NCBI GenBank assembly: GCA_016931035.1
Contig: JAFGFN010000025.1
Span: 1-33,218, forward strand
Source: Candidatus Sumerlaeota bacterium
GTDB taxonomy: Bacteria; Sumerlaeota; Sumerlaeia; UBA8349
Direction of reading: 5' to 3'
DNA: 33,218 bases
Numbering within the stretch: the first letter of the stretch is position 1; each line of letters starts with the position of its first letter. The notes beneath the pieces were generated by a model. That model was not told the DNA's origin and did no database searches. It was given only the letters and a program-made list of their open reading frames with translations. Of the stretch, positions 23,135-31,846 are shown one piece after another. Made by a program: the position numbers and the translations under genes.

Positions 23135-25111
23135 TCAGGCTTTGCCCGCGGCCTGGTTTCTCAGCGCCCGACGGCGGTTGAGGGCGTTGAGCCACGCCAC
23201 CACGATGCTGCACACGACCACGAGAAGCGGCACCAAGGCGATGTTGACGAATTTGAGCCACGCCCCTAGGCGCTCGATGTCCTCGCGCATGTTCTTGCGC
23301 ACCTTGCGCAACTCGCTCGACGTTTCGGCCGTCTTGCGCCGCAGCCCCTCGACCTCGGCCATATAGGCCGCGTTGAGAATCTGGTGCTCTTCCGTTCCGC
23401 GCTGCAGCTCCGCAAGGCGCTGATTGGCTTTGTCGAGCTCGGCGTTGAGCCGCTTCTCTTCGGCCTGAAACTCCTGGTTGGCCTTGCGCAGGATCGCCTG
23501 AACCGTGGTGAACGGCCGGTCGGAACTCCCGCGCGAGCGCAACGCGATCAAATCGTCGGAGCCGGTCAGGTTCTCGACGGCGTTGTGTACGAGGCTCAGG
23601 TTGTCGTTCTGGGCGATGACGAGGCGCTGGCCGAACAGATTCTGGATTCGGACCGCCGCCGCATCGGAAATCACATCGACGTCGGCCACCACGACGATCG
23701 TGCCGGGACTGCGGCTTTCCGCCAGGTGTCCGTCCGGAAGAGCAGGCGAGGCCGTCTCATCGCGCGTCGGTTGAGCGCCTTTCGGGAAGGCGGTCTTGAA
23801 CTTGCCCGTGATCTTGGCGGCCAGAGTCAACTTCGAGCTCCCCGGCTTGAACTCGCGCCGCATTTGCTCGGGGTCGAACGCGCCGGCGCGGAACATCACG
23901 TCGTCCATGAGCGCGGCTACGTCGGTCGTCTGGATCAGGGGCGTCACCTCGATGTCGGGGCTTGCCGTCGTCTTTTTGATCGACCCGGCGCAGATCATCA
24001 GGAGCGAATCCAGGTTGGCGGTCACGATCTCATGAGGGTCGCAGTTCTCGGGACTCAGGCGCAGCCAGACCGGCACGTCCTGGTAGCCTTGTCTGGTCGG
24101 CATCGAGTAGGCCAGGTTCGGATCGACGACGATGCCGGGCGATTTCGAATCCTTGCCGGGTTCATAGGCGCCGGGCATCGCGGTGCGCGAGCCGGTCTTC
24201 TCGAGTTCGATCCCCCAGGCCTGGAAAAGCGCGGGCAGGTCCGAGGCGTAGCTGAGCGCCATCCTTTGCTCGGGCGACACCTCGGGTTCGTATTGACTCT
24301 CGATCTGGGCGAACGGGTCGGCGAAGACGACCACGCGTCCCCCCTTGAGCACGTATTGGTCGATGGCGTAGAGCAGCGGACCGCTCAGGTCTTTCGGATG
24401 GACGATCAGAAGGAGCTGGATGTCGTCGGGAATGCGCTCGGCGGCGAGGTCGATTTGCTCCAAGCGGAACGTCTTGCGCAATTCCTCGATGAAGACCCAC
24501 GGGGTAAAACGCGGCTCGCGATCCCGCATGAACGGGTTTTCGGCGCCGGCCCCCATGATCGGCAGGGGGCTCAACACGCCGACCTTCTCTTTCTCGGGAT
24601 GGCTGATGGAGTAGATGGCCTTGCTCACGTCGTATTCCAGGTAGGGCTCGCGCTGGTCCGAGAAGAACGGGATCGACTCGTCGCGGCCGGCCTGGTCTTT
24701 CAAGACCAGACCGAGGAAGACGCGTTCGCCGCTCGGGAGAGGAACTCCCTGAAGACCGTAGCGGTCGGCCGTGAGCTCGATCTCGGTGTCGGGTCTCGGA
24801 TCGAGCACCTCGAGGGCGAACCGCCCTTTCGACATCGCCTGATACTCCTCGAGGAGCTGAAGGACGCGCTCGGCGTAGGCTTTGAACTGCGGGATTTCGG
24901 CCGCCGCGGTGCGCGAGTAGTAGAAACTGGCCGCGATCGTGTCGTCGAGCGAATTCAGGACGTTGATCGAGCCGTCCGAGAGGGTGTAGAGATTCTCCTC
25001 GGTCATATCGATCTTCGCCCGTTTGAACACGGTCCCCGCGATCAGATTGGCCGCCAGAACGATCACGGCGATCAGAACGAGACCCACGATGGTGGACATT
25101 TTCCGTTGCAT
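23135..25111 (-). CDS. GldG-like ABC transporter auxiliary protein
   Basis: A 658-residue protein of the GldG/ABC-transport-auxiliary type (PF09822-like). TM1 is at about 8-27, then KIDMTEENLYTLSDGSINVLNSL, the conserved opening of GldG proteins. The large outside domain includes VLSPLPIMG and IPDDIQLLLIVHPKDLSGPLLYAIDQYVLKGGRVVVFADP, the IFT52/GldG Rossmann-like part. A coiled coil (about 534-620) precedes a second membrane helix (about 623-643). It lies 31 bp after the permease gene. GldF and GldG were linked to gliding in Bacteroidetes, but homologues are widespread in non-gliders, so motility is not implied. MQRK or M5 may be the start; GAGGG lies upstream. Confidence 0.87.
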   Translation of the reverse strand: MQRKMSTIVGLVLIAVIVLAANLIAGTVFKRAKIDMTEENLYTLSDGSINVLNSLDDTIAASFYYSRTAAAEIPQFKAYAERVLQLLEEYQAMSKGRFALEVLDPRPDTEIELTADRYGLQGVPLPSGERVFLGLVLKDQAGRDESIPFFSDQREPYLEYDVSKAIYSISHPEKEKVGVLSPLPIMGAGAENPFMRDREPRFTPWVFIEELRKTFRLEQIDLAAERIPDDIQLLLIVHPKDLSGPLLYAIDQYVLKGGRVVVFADPFAQIESQYEPEVSPEQRMALSYASDLPALFQAWGIELEKTGSRTAMPGAYEPGKDSKSPGIVVDPNLAYSMPTRQGYQDVPVWLRLSPENCDPHEIVTANLDSLLMICAGSIKKTTASPDIEVTPLIQTTDVAALMDDVMFRAGAFDPEQMRREFKPGSSKLTLAAKITGKFKTAFPKGAQPTRDETASPALPDGHLAESRSPGTIVVVADVDVISDAAAVRIQNLFGQRLVIAQNDNLSLVHNAVENLTGSDDLIALRSRGSSDRPFTTVQAILRKANQEFQAEEKRLNAELDKANQRLAELQRGTEEHQILNAAYMAEVEGLRRKTAETSSELRKVRKNMREDIERLGAWLKFVNIALVPLLVVVCSIVVAWLNALNRRRALRNQAAGKA

Positions 25112-25142
25112 GGTTGTCGAACCCTCTCACAAAACGGTGGAA

Positions 25143-25895
25143 TCATTCCGCCTTCTTGATTTCCAGAATCACGGCGCACGCGCTCAGCCAGCCGACGATG
25201 AGCGAGCCGAAAAAGACTAGGCTCGGCGCGCCGACCAAACCTTTTTCCAACGAGCCGAAATGGGTGAGGAAGCTCATCGAGCTGACCGCCTGGGTGAACC
25301 AGGCCGGCGCCCACGACTGGAAGAACTCCTGCACCACCGAGAAGCCCGACAACACGAACAACAGGCAAATCACGACCGAGACGATGAAACTCACGACCTG
25401 GTTCTTGGCCAGAGCCGACACGCATTCGCCGATCGCCAGATACGCTCCGGCCATGAGGAACGACCCGATGTATCCCGCGACGATGAGACCCACGTCGGGC
25501 TCGCCGAGGTAGAGCACGGTCAGCACCATCGGAAACGTGAGGGCCAGGGCGATGCCGACAAACGCCCACGCCGCCAGGAACTTGCCGACGATCGCCTGGG
25601 CCGCCGAGACGGGGAGCGTGAGCAGGAGTTCGATCGTCCCGCTCTTGCGTTCCTCGGCCCACAGGCGCATGGCGACGGCGGGAATCAGGAACAGATAGAG
25701 CCAGGGATGCCAATCGAAGAAGGCCCGAAGGTCCGCCTGGCCCACGCTGCCCACGTCGCGGGGATCGTAGAAACGACTGACGTTGAACGTGAACAGGCCG
25801 GTGAGGAAGAGGAAGATCACGATGAAAACGTAAGCCACCGGCGTGGCGAAATAGCCTTTGAACTCGCGCTTGAAGACCGAATACAGGCGGCTCAT
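25143..25895 (-). CDS. ABC-2 type permease (GldF-like)
   Basis: A 250-residue permease with six membrane segments (about 18-38, 63-80, 103-130, 136-158, 167-187, 222-246). RLWAEERKSGTIELLLTLPVS between segments 2 and 3 is the conserved ABC2_membrane coupling block. The ATG overlaps the ATPase stop as ATGA, so the two are translated together. It forms the channel part of the exporter with the ATPase at 25892-26848 and the GldG-like protein downstream. The longer reading to 26483 is non-coding over the ATPase gene. Confidence 0.92.
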   Translation of the reverse strand: MSRLYSVFKREFKGYFATPVAYVFIVIFLFLTGLFTFNVSRFYDPRDVGSVGQADLRAFFDWHPWLYLFLIPAVAMRLWAEERKSGTIELLLTLPVSAAQAIVGKFLAAWAFVGIALALTFPMVLTVLYLGEPDVGLIVAGYIGSFLMAGAYLAIGECVSALAKNQVVSFIVSVVICLLFVLSGFSVVQEFFQSWAPAWFTQAVSSMSFLTHFGSLEKGLVGAPSLVFFGSLIVGWLSACAVILEIKKAE

Positions 25896-26848
25896 GAGCG
25901 CTTCTCCTCCCTCGTCGTGATGTCGCGGAACACCTCGTCGAGACGACCGGCCTCGACGCCGATTTCCTCGATCCGCCACTTCTGCTCGCGCGCCAACAGC
26001 GCCACCTCGTGAGCCACGTTCTTGCCCTTCTGGGGAAATACCGTGACGAGCGCGACCTTCTCGCCCTCGACCCCGGAGAACTCGACCGACTCGACACCCG
26101 GAAGGGCGCGCAGAAGGTTCTCGTCGACCGACCGGCCGTCGGTTTCGACCTTGAGACGGACCGCGCCGTGATAGCGCGAGCGTTGCTTGAGATCGGTCGG
26201 CGTGCCGTCGGCCACGATGCGTCCTCGGGCGATGATGATGGCCCGGGTGCAGATGGCTTCGACCTCTTCGAGAAGGTGAGTCGAGATAATCGTCGTTTTC
26301 TTCGAGGCCATGTCGCGGATCAGACCCCGCACCTCGTGTTTCTGGTTGGGGTCCAGTCCGTCGGTCGGCTCGTCGAGAATCAGGACGGAGGGATCGTGAA
26401 GAAGCGCCTGGGCCAACCCGACGCGCCGACGGTAGCCTTTCGACAGCGTCTCGATGATCTGGTAACGCACGTCGCCCAGCCAACAGATCTCGATCGCGGA
26501 GTCGATCCGTTTGGCGAGCGCCGACCCCTTGAGGCCTCGCATCTCGCCGATGAAACGGAGAAACGACATCGGCGTCATGTCGCTATAGAGCGGATTGCTC
26601 TCGGGAAGATACCCGATGAGTCGCCGGGCCTCCATCGAGTCCGTGAGGATATCGTGTCCATCCACGGTGGCCGTGCCCGAAGTGGGAGTCAGGAAACAGG
26701 TGAGCATCCGCATCACGGTCGACTTTCCCGCCCCGTTCGGGCCGAGAAAACCGAGCACCTCGCCCTGTCCCACGCGAAACGACACGCCCTTGACCGCTTC
26801 GATGAGGCCGAATACCTTGCGAAGCTTCTTCGTCTCGATCGTCATCAT
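25892..26848 (-). CDS. ABC transporter ATP-binding protein (GldA-like)
   Basis: A 318-residue ATPase. Walker A is GPNGAGKST (36-44), Walker B VLILDE (155-160) and the switch His is H191 (ISTHLLEEVE). The signature is LSKGYRRRVGLAQALL instead of LSGGQ, and the Q-loop has Glu (GYLPESNPLY); both are typical of the GldA/ABC-2 exporter group and not damage. About 100 residues after the ATPase core form the group's C-terminal extension. MM allows 26848 or 26845; GGAGGAAAGG lies 14-23 nt upstream. It is the first gene of the four-gene operon that ends with the DUF4340 gene. Export substrate unknown. Confidence 0.94.
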   Translation of the reverse strand: MMTIETKKLRKVFGLIEAVKGVSFRVGQGEVLGFLGPNGAGKSTVMRMLTCFLTPTSGTATVDGHDILTDSMEARRLIGYLPESNPLYSDMTPMSFLRFIGEMRGLKGSALAKRIDSAIEICWLGDVRYQIIETLSKGYRRRVGLAQALLHDPSVLILDEPTDGLDPNQKHEVRGLIRDMASKKTTIISTHLLEEVEAICTRAIIIARGRIVADGTPTDLKQRSRYHGAVRLKVETDGRSVDENLLRALPGVESVEFSGVEGEKVALVTVFPQKGKNVAHEVALLAREQKWRIEEIGVEAGRLDEVFRDITTREEKRS

Positions 26849-27022
26849 GGCTTCTGGACGCCTTTCCTCCGGTTCTTTGCCCTCGCGCCGGGACTTGGTC
26901 CGTTCGGCATAGGGCACTCTGCGCACGGAACAAGGAGATATCCCTCCCGCGCGCGAACCCCACGAATTCACGGCCAAGTTTGCAAGAACCCGGCCAGGTA
27001 CATAATAGGACAGAATAAGACT

Positions 27023-27106
27023 CATAGGCCCTATAGGACCTATCGGTGTGCGCCAATCTGTCGCGACAATTACCGCTCCGAGTAGCGCTGAGACAGATTG
27101 GCGCAC
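27023..27106. repeat. Intergenic repeat with 15-bp perfect inverted repeat
   Basis: GTGCGCCAATCTGTC (27048-27062) and GACAGATTGGCGCAC (27092-27106) are perfect complements around a 29-nt loop that holds a smaller CGCT/AGCG hairpin. The palindrome TGTCGCGACA (27059-27068) straddles the inner edge of the left arm. Left of it, CCTATAG/GACCTAT units repeat at 27023-27045. It lies between the rubrerythrin stop and the ABC operon start and may be a mobile or dispersed repeat or contain the ABC operon's control region. The remaining 26849-27022 shows no gene. Confidence 0.65.
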
Positions 27107-27122
27107 TCGACGCTCGAATCAA

Positions 27123-27698
27123 TCAATAGTTCTCCACTCGCATTTCGAAGTAGGCCCGGGGGTGACCGCACGCCGGGCATTCCTTGACCGGGCTGACGCC
27201 CTCGTGGACGAACCCGCACTTGCGGCAAACCCAACGCACGCGATCCGGCTTCTTGAACACGGCGCCGTTCTCCACGTTGTCGAGCAGCTTGCGATAGCGC
27301 GCTTCGTGCTCTTTTTCCACCTTGGCGACCATCTCGAATTTCTTGGCCACCTCGGGGAATCCTTCCTCACGCGCCACCGCGGCGAACCCCGGATAGAGGT
27401 CCGACCATTCCTCGTGTTCGCCTTCGGCCGCGGAGCGCAGGTGATCGGCCGTCGAGCCGACGACCCCCGCCGGATACGAGGCCGTGATCTCCACCATCCC
27501 TCCTTCGAGGAACTTGAAGAAATTCTTGGCGTGAACCCGCTCGTTGTCGGCGGTCTCGTCGAATATCGCGGCGATTTGCTCGAAGCCCTCTTTCCGGGCG
27601 ACCGACGCGGCGATCTGATAGCGCCCGCGCGCCTGCGATTCGCCTGCGAACGCCTTGAGGAGGTTCTGTTCGGTGCGAGTTCCCTGGATCGATCCCAT
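27123..27698 (-). CDS. rbr: Rubrerythrin
   Basis: A 191-residue rubrerythrin, a cytoplasmic peroxidase of anaerobes that reduces hydrogen peroxide. The four-helix domain shows diiron ligands E20 ([11 protein letters not shown]), E53-xx-H56 ([10 protein letters not shown]), E94/E97 (EGEHEEW) and E130-H131 (VEKEHEARY). The rubredoxin domain at the C-terminus has C158xxC161 and C174xxC177 for its single iron. Length and order match classical rubrerythrin (about 191). The ATG at 27698 follows AAAGGA; upstream in-frame ATGs at 27767 and 27725 would add unrelated residues. It has its own promoter at 27783-27811. It suits an anaerobic or microaerophilic host and would accept electrons from a rubredoxin or ferredoxin system. 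Confidence 0.96.
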   Translation of the reverse strand: MGSIQGTRTEQNLLKAFAGESQARGRYQIAASVARKEGFEQIAAIFDETADNERVHAKNFFKFLEGGMVEITASYPAGVVGSTADHLRSAAEGEHEEWSDLYPGFAAVAREEGFPEVAKKFEMVAKVEKEHEARYRKLLDNVENGAVFKKPDRVRWVCRKCGFVHEGVSPVKECPACGHPRAYFEMRVENY

Positions 27699-27782
27699 TA
27701 TCGGAGGTCCTTTCTTCGGCGGCATGGATCGGGACCGCACGTTCCCGTCCGCGTGTGCGCCGAGCATGAATGACAGACTGCG

Positions 27783-27811
27783 ATTCTAGAAGAAGGGAGA
27801 GGAATAGGCAA
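27783..27811 (-). promoter_or_regulatory. Sigma-70-type promoter for rubrerythrin
   Basis: On the minus strand TTGCCT (27811-27806) and TAGAAT (27788-27783) are separated by exactly 17 nt, 4 of 6 and 5 of 6 matches to consensus. The start codon is about 78 nt beyond the expected transcription start (about 27776). No PerR-type operator was recognised. The rest of 27812-28035 shows no gene. Confidence 0.55.
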
Positions 27812-28035
27812 CCCGAAAGCACCCCCGAGTGTGATCCTCGGATTGCAGGTCTTGTTTGGCGCGGACCGCGCAACACGGACGCCGTGCGAGAGTCGGGCGC
27901 AAGGCCGGCGGTCCCTCCCGACGACACTCGCCGTTCTGCCGGCAGAGGGCCGAGGGGACGGAGGACCGTAGAAGGAGCGCGAGAGAAGGACTCAGGAATC
28001 GTACGGGTCGTTCTTTGGCGATCATAAACGACGTA

Positions 28036-28066
28036 GAGCCGCGGGGGGCAAGGCTCCTCGCGGCTC
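28036..28066 (-). terminator. Candidate terminator hairpin after the secreted-protein gene
   Basis: GAGCCGCG (28036-28043) pairs perfectly with CGCGGCTC (28059-28066), and five more pairs, two of them G-T, continue inward to a 5-nt loop. It lies about 58 nt past the stop at 28124 in the direction of transcription. What follows is TACGTCGTTTATG, only moderately T-rich, so termination strength is uncertain. Confidence 0.45.
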
Positions 28067-28123
28067 CAAGATCGCGTCAAAGGGAAATGTCGGGGACACA
28101 CAGGTTGCGTCCCGCGAGCGAAA

Positions 28124-29035
28124 TCAATACAACATCCACGCCTTGACCGAGGCGTCTACTGCGGGCGTAGCGAAACTGACGCTGAGAGTCGTCGGGTTGG
28201 TTCCGCTGTACTCGATATGTCCGCCCGGGTCGTCGGTTGTGATCAGTCCGTAGGCGATCCATTCGTCGAGCAGGGCGTCCGACCACCCGTCCGTATCGGG
28301 CTTGGGGTCGGGCGGCGCCGCGCCGGGATAGAGGAGCAGCTGGCCGTTGTCGCTGATGACGACCTTGTTGTAGTAGGGGTCGTAGGAACTGAACCGGAAG
28401 CCGGCGCCGTCGAGCAGCTCGAGTTTGCCGTTGTCGCGAATCTCGATCAGGCCGGGACTCGCGGCGCCCATGCAGATGCCTGTCGTCAGCCCGTCCCGTT
28501 CCATCTGCACGTACCCTTCGCCGTCAATCCTGAGCGTCGCGACAGAGCCAGGGTAGGATATCAGTCCGTTGTCGCCAATGAAGAATTCCATCCTGCCGAT
28601 GAAGGCGGGGCCGTCGGTGGCCGTCTTGGTATCCACGTGAAGCAAGCAACCGTCGCGAATGGCGCTCTGTCTCCGACTGGTCCTGACTCTCCCGTTGCCG
28701 GTGATCGTCAGGCTGTTGCCGTCGCCTGTGATGTACAGTGCACGAATGTCGTCTCCATCCGGGTTGGCGGTATTCCAATCGACGTTGAGAATCGGCTGGT
28801 TGATGTGAGTGACTATCCCAGTCCAGGTGTAGTCGATTCCCACATAGATATAGTCATCCGGGGCGTGTGGAAGGTCCGTCCTGGGATTCCCGGAAGTGTT
28901 GTCCCAGTTCCCAGGGGTCGTCATGTCGGTACTAATGTCTCCTGTCCAGAAATAGTAGTCCTGAGCCAGCGCCGGGGCGGACAGGCTCAACACCACAGCG
29001 ACCGTCAGGATTATTACGATGCTTATCTTTTTCAT
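28124..29035 (-). CDS. Secreted beta-strand-rich protein, unknown function
   Basis: A 303-residue protein. Residues 1-24 form a clear signal peptide (KKISIVIILTVAVVLSLSAPALA, cleavage after ALA). The mature start YYFWTGDISTDMTTPGNWDN resembles the WTG...NW opening of large planctomycete and verrucomicrobial autotransporter-associated or PEP-CTERM proteins. The body has repeating strand-turn units with (D/G)NG turns (FIGDNGLIS, IEIRDNGKLELL, VVISDNGQLLLY), suggesting a beta-solenoid. The end includes YGLITTDDPGG. No anchor, dockerin or PEP-CTERM tail is seen, so it may be periplasmic or released. AAGGAG stands 9 nt before the ATG. It has GC and codon use like its neighbours. Function not known. 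Confidence 0.8.
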   Translation of the reverse strand: MKKISIVIILTVAVVLSLSAPALAQDYYFWTGDISTDMTTPGNWDNTSGNPRTDLPHAPDDYIYVGIDYTWTGIVTHINQPILNVDWNTANPDGDDIRALYITGDGNSLTITGNGRVRTSRRQSAIRDGCLLHVDTKTATDGPAFIGRMEFFIGDNGLISYPGSVATLRIDGEGYVQMERDGLTTGICMGAASPGLIEIRDNGKLELLDGAGFRFSSYDPYYNKVVISDNGQLLLYPGAAPPDPKPDTDGWSDALLDEWIAYGLITTDDPGGHIEYSGTNPTTLSVSFATPAVDASVKAWMLY

Positions 29036-29405
29036 CTGAGTCGTCTCCTTTGTTCCTTCCTTCTCGTTCAGAAACGGACCGGCGCGCAATACCGGATACA
29101 TCGGAATCGCGCTCGAACAGAAGATTCTCGACGATGGCGCCTCCCTTCCCGCGGGTTGCAAGACGGATTCCGGATTGGGATTCGCACTCCTCCCGCGTTC
29201 GAACCGTACGTATAGAAAACTAAGTGGACGATACTCCTTCTCTCACGCCGGTGTCAACCCTCTGAGTTCAAAGAAGTCATGCCAATGGGGCATAGTCTCG
29301 ATTCGAGACACATGAGCCCGTCGCAAACCTTGACTTGGAGGTCGCAGGCGGGGAAAATCGCTTCAAACGAGATGATAGAGCTCGCTTTGTTCGTCGGGAG
29401 GAGAA
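29036..29405. other. Divergent intergenic region
   Basis: The 370 bases between the secreted-protein gene and the TPR glycosyltransferase contain no gene. A short hairpin GTCTCG-ATT-CGAGAC lies at 29294-29308. The right half is AT-richer and has the promoter candidate at 29330-29358. Confidence 0.5.
29330..29358 (+). promoter_or_regulatory. Promoter candidate for the TMTC-like gene
   Basis: TTGACT (29330-29335) and GAAAAT (29353-29358) are separated by 17 nt, with the ATG 47 nt further on. The -35 is good and the -10 is 4 of 6. It is supported by position only. Confidence 0.35.
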
Positions 29406-31778
29406 ATGAAACGCGATAGAGGGAAGGGCTCTAGACCCGTTGGCGACTCGCGAGAAAAGACGCGGCCCGAATCGGTGAAACTCGACCGAGACGCATCGCG
29501 CGGACGGGAACCGTGGTCGGGAAACTCGGACTCGCCCGCTCCCACTTCGCCTCGACGCGGCGTTTCCGACCGGACGACGATTGCTGTCGCGGCAGTCTGT
29601 ATCGTCCTCGCGGCGTTGTCGGTCTATCGCAACTCCTTCTCGGTCCCCTTCTTGTTCGACGACGAGGAATCGATCTGCAACAACGCGACGATCCGTCGGC
29701 TGTGGCCGCTCTGGGACCCGCTTTTTCCTCCGACCGGGACCGGGACGACGGTGGCCGGGCGGCCGGTGCTCAATTTCTCGTTCGCGCTCAACTACGCGAT
29801 CGGTGGGATGAGGGTGTGGAGTTATCACGCCCTCAATCTGATCGTTCACGTCGGAGCGGCGCTGTTCCTTTTCGGCGCGATCCGTCGGACGCTGTTGCAG
29901 CCGTCGCTGCGCGAGCGCTTTTCGGACGCGGCGATCCCGTTGGCGTTTTCGTCGGCGCTCGTGTGGACGGTGCATCCCATGCAGACTGAATCGGTGACGT
30001 ATCTCGCGCAGCGCGCCGAGTCGCTCGTCGGCTTGTTCTATCTCTCGACTCTCTACTTCTTTGTCCGCGCCACGCAGGCGCGCGCGCCGCGCGTCTGGTA
30101 CGTTGCAGCGGTCGTCGCGTGTCTTTTGGGGATGGCGAGCAAGGAGGTGATGGTTTCCGCTCCGCCGGTCGTTTTTCTCTACGATCGCACGTTCGCGGCG
30201 GGGAGTTTTCGCGCTTCGTGGAATCGGCGACGCGGATTCTACGTCGCGTTGTTCGCCACGTGGGCGCTCCTCGCTTTTCTAGTCCTTGGAGCGAAAGGCC
30301 GCGGCGGAACGGCCGGCGCGCCGTCGCCGGTTCTGTGCCGGTATTACGCGTTGACTCAGTGTTGGGCGATCGTCCACTACTTGCGTTTGTTCGTCTGGCC
30401 GAGCCCGTTGGTGTTCGACTACGGTTGGCCGCTGATGCGGCATTTCCCGGAAGTCGCCGGCCAAGCGGCGCTTCTGATCTTGCTCCTTGCGGGCACGGCG
30501 GTCGCGCTGTGCCGTTGGCCGGTCGTCGGGTTCCTCGGCGCCGCTTTCTTCGCCATTCTCGCGCCGTCGTCGAGCGTCGTCCCGGTGGTCGATACCGTCT
30601 TCGAACACCGGATGTATCTGCCCCTGGCCGCGGCGACAACGTTGGCCGTCGTCGCGATGTACCGGGTTGTCGGACGGCGCGTGGTCGTAGTCGCTCTCGT
30701 CTGGGCGGCGATACTGGGGACGCTCACCGTACGGCGCAACGAAGACTATCGCTCGCCGATCGCTCTATGGGGCCGCACGCTCGAACACCGGCCGAACAAC
30801 GCGCGCGCCCACGCCAACCTCGGGTCCGCCCTCTTTCGCGCCGGACGAACGGCGGAAGCGGCCCAACACTACGAGGCCGCGTTGCGATTGCAGCCCGACA
30901 TGCCCGAGTATCTCTTCAACATGGGTCTCGCCCGGTTCACCCAAGGACGGACCGAAGAGGCGATCGAACATTACAGGGCGGCGCTCGATATACGACCGGA
31001 TTTCGCTCCGGGCCTGGTGGGATATGGGAATGCGCTCTTGCGCGACCGACGGTCAGCCGAGGCCGAAACGAGACTGAGGGAAGCGATCGCGGTCGAGCCG
31101 GACAACGCGCGCGCCCGCGTCAGTCTGGGTTTCGCTCTACAAAACCAGGGGCGAATACCCGAGGCCGTCGCGCAGTATGAGAGAGCGATCGAGATCGACC
31201 CGAGTCTCGTGGAGGCCGAGAACGCCCTCGGCAGCGCCCTGGCTCAAATTGGCCGACACGAGGAGGCCTTGGAGCATTACGAGGCCGCGCTCCGCATCGA
31301 CCTTGACTTCTTCGAGGCCGAGAACAACCTCGCGGGACTCTTTCTGAGGACGGGGCGCGTCGAAGAGGCGCTCGAACACTACGAGAACGCGCTTCGGCTT
31401 CGGCCCGATTCGGTCGAGACGCTCAACAGTCTCGGTGTCGCACTGGTTCAGTCCGGAAGGGAGGACGAAGGAATCGCACGGTTGGAGGAGGCGGTGCGCA
31501 TCGACCCGCATTTCGCCGAGGTCGAGTGCAACTTGGGCTCGGCCCTGGCCAAGTCCAACCGTCTGTCCGAGGCGCTCGAACACTACGAGAAAGCGCTCGC
31601 GATCGATCCGGACTACGCTCTGGCGCACAACAATCTGGCGGTTCTGTTCGTTCGACTCGGCCGGCTGCAAGACGCCGAGATCCACTACGCCGAAACCGTT
31701 CGGCTCGATCCCGGGAATTCCGAAGCGCGGTCCGCCCTGGACGAGGTCCGCAAGCGTCTCGCCGGGGGCAAGGAGTAG
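29406..31778 (+). CDS. TMTC-like GT-C glycosyltransferase with nine TPRs
   Basis: A 790-residue protein. Residues 1-55 are a charged cytoplasmic tail. The membrane domain starts near 57 and soon gives VPFLFDDEESICNN with acidic D85-D86-E87, as in GT-C enzymes. VHPMQTESVTYLAQRAESLVGLFY (split here across two windows of similarity) and FEHRMYLPLA are the conserved blocks of bacterial relatives of TMTC O-mannosyltransferases. From residue 466 to 771 there are nine 34-residue TPRs (for example LGSALAKSNRLSEALEHYEKAL). It would glycosylate proteins or lipids outside the inner membrane, with the TPRs selecting partners. GGAGGAG lies directly before the ATG. Same architecture as the gene at 6695 but more TPRs. 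Confidence 0.87.
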   Translation: MKRDRGKGSRPVGDSREKTRPESVKLDRDASRGREPWSGNSDSPAPTSPRRGVSDRTTIAVAAVCIVLAALSVYRNSFSVPFLFDDEESICNNATIRRLWPLWDPLFPPTGTGTTVAGRPVLNFSFALNYAIGGMRVWSYHALNLIVHVGAALFLFGAIRRTLLQPSLRERFSDAAIPLAFSSALVWTVHPMQTESVTYLAQRAESLVGLFYLSTLYFFVRATQARAPRVWYVAAVVACLLGMASKEVMVSAPPVVFLYDRTFAAGSFRASWNRRRGFYVALFATWALLAFLVLGAKGRGGTAGAPSPVLCRYYALTQCWAIVHYLRLFVWPSPLVFDYGWPLMRHFPEVAGQAALLILLLAGTAVALCRWPVVGFLGAAFFAILAPSSSVVPVVDTVFEHRMYLPLAAATTLAVVAMYRVVGRRVVVVALVWAAILGTLTVRRNEDYRSPIALWGRTLEHRPNNARAHANLGSALFRAGRTAEAAQHYEAALRLQPDMPEYLFNMGLARFTQGRTEEAIEHYRAALDIRPDFAPGLVGYGNALLRDRRSAEAETRLREAIAVEPDNARARVSLGFALQNQGRIPEAVAQYERAIEIDPSLVEAENALGSALAQIGRHEEALEHYEAALRIDLDFFEAENNLAGLFLRTGRVEEALEHYENALRLRPDSVETLNSLGVALVQSGREDEGIARLEEAVRIDPHFAEVECNLGSALAKSNRLSEALEHYEKALAIDPDYALAHNNLAVLFVRLGRLQDAEIHYAETVRLDPGNSEARSALDEVRKRLAGGKE

Positions 31779-31782
31779 GGAT

Positions 31783-31843
31783 CGCCGCCCTTCCGCGGTC
31801 CACGCGATCCGCGTGGTTGGGATTCATGATTTTCCGGGCGGCG
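31783..31843. terminator. Bidirectional terminator candidate between convergent genes
   Basis: An outer pair CGCCGCCC (31783-31790) with GGGCGGCG (31836-31843) encloses an inner hairpin CCACGCG-ATC-CGCGTGG (31800-31816) and a T-containing stretch GATTTT. It fills the 68 bp between the stops of the TPR glycosyltransferase and the opposing receiver-PAS gene. Confidence 0.5.
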
Positions 31844-31846
31844 CGC

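Noticed and set aside
23384..25159. 591-codon plus-strand frame
   Set aside because: Opposite the GldG-like gene; a typical antisense shadow of high-GC coding DNA.
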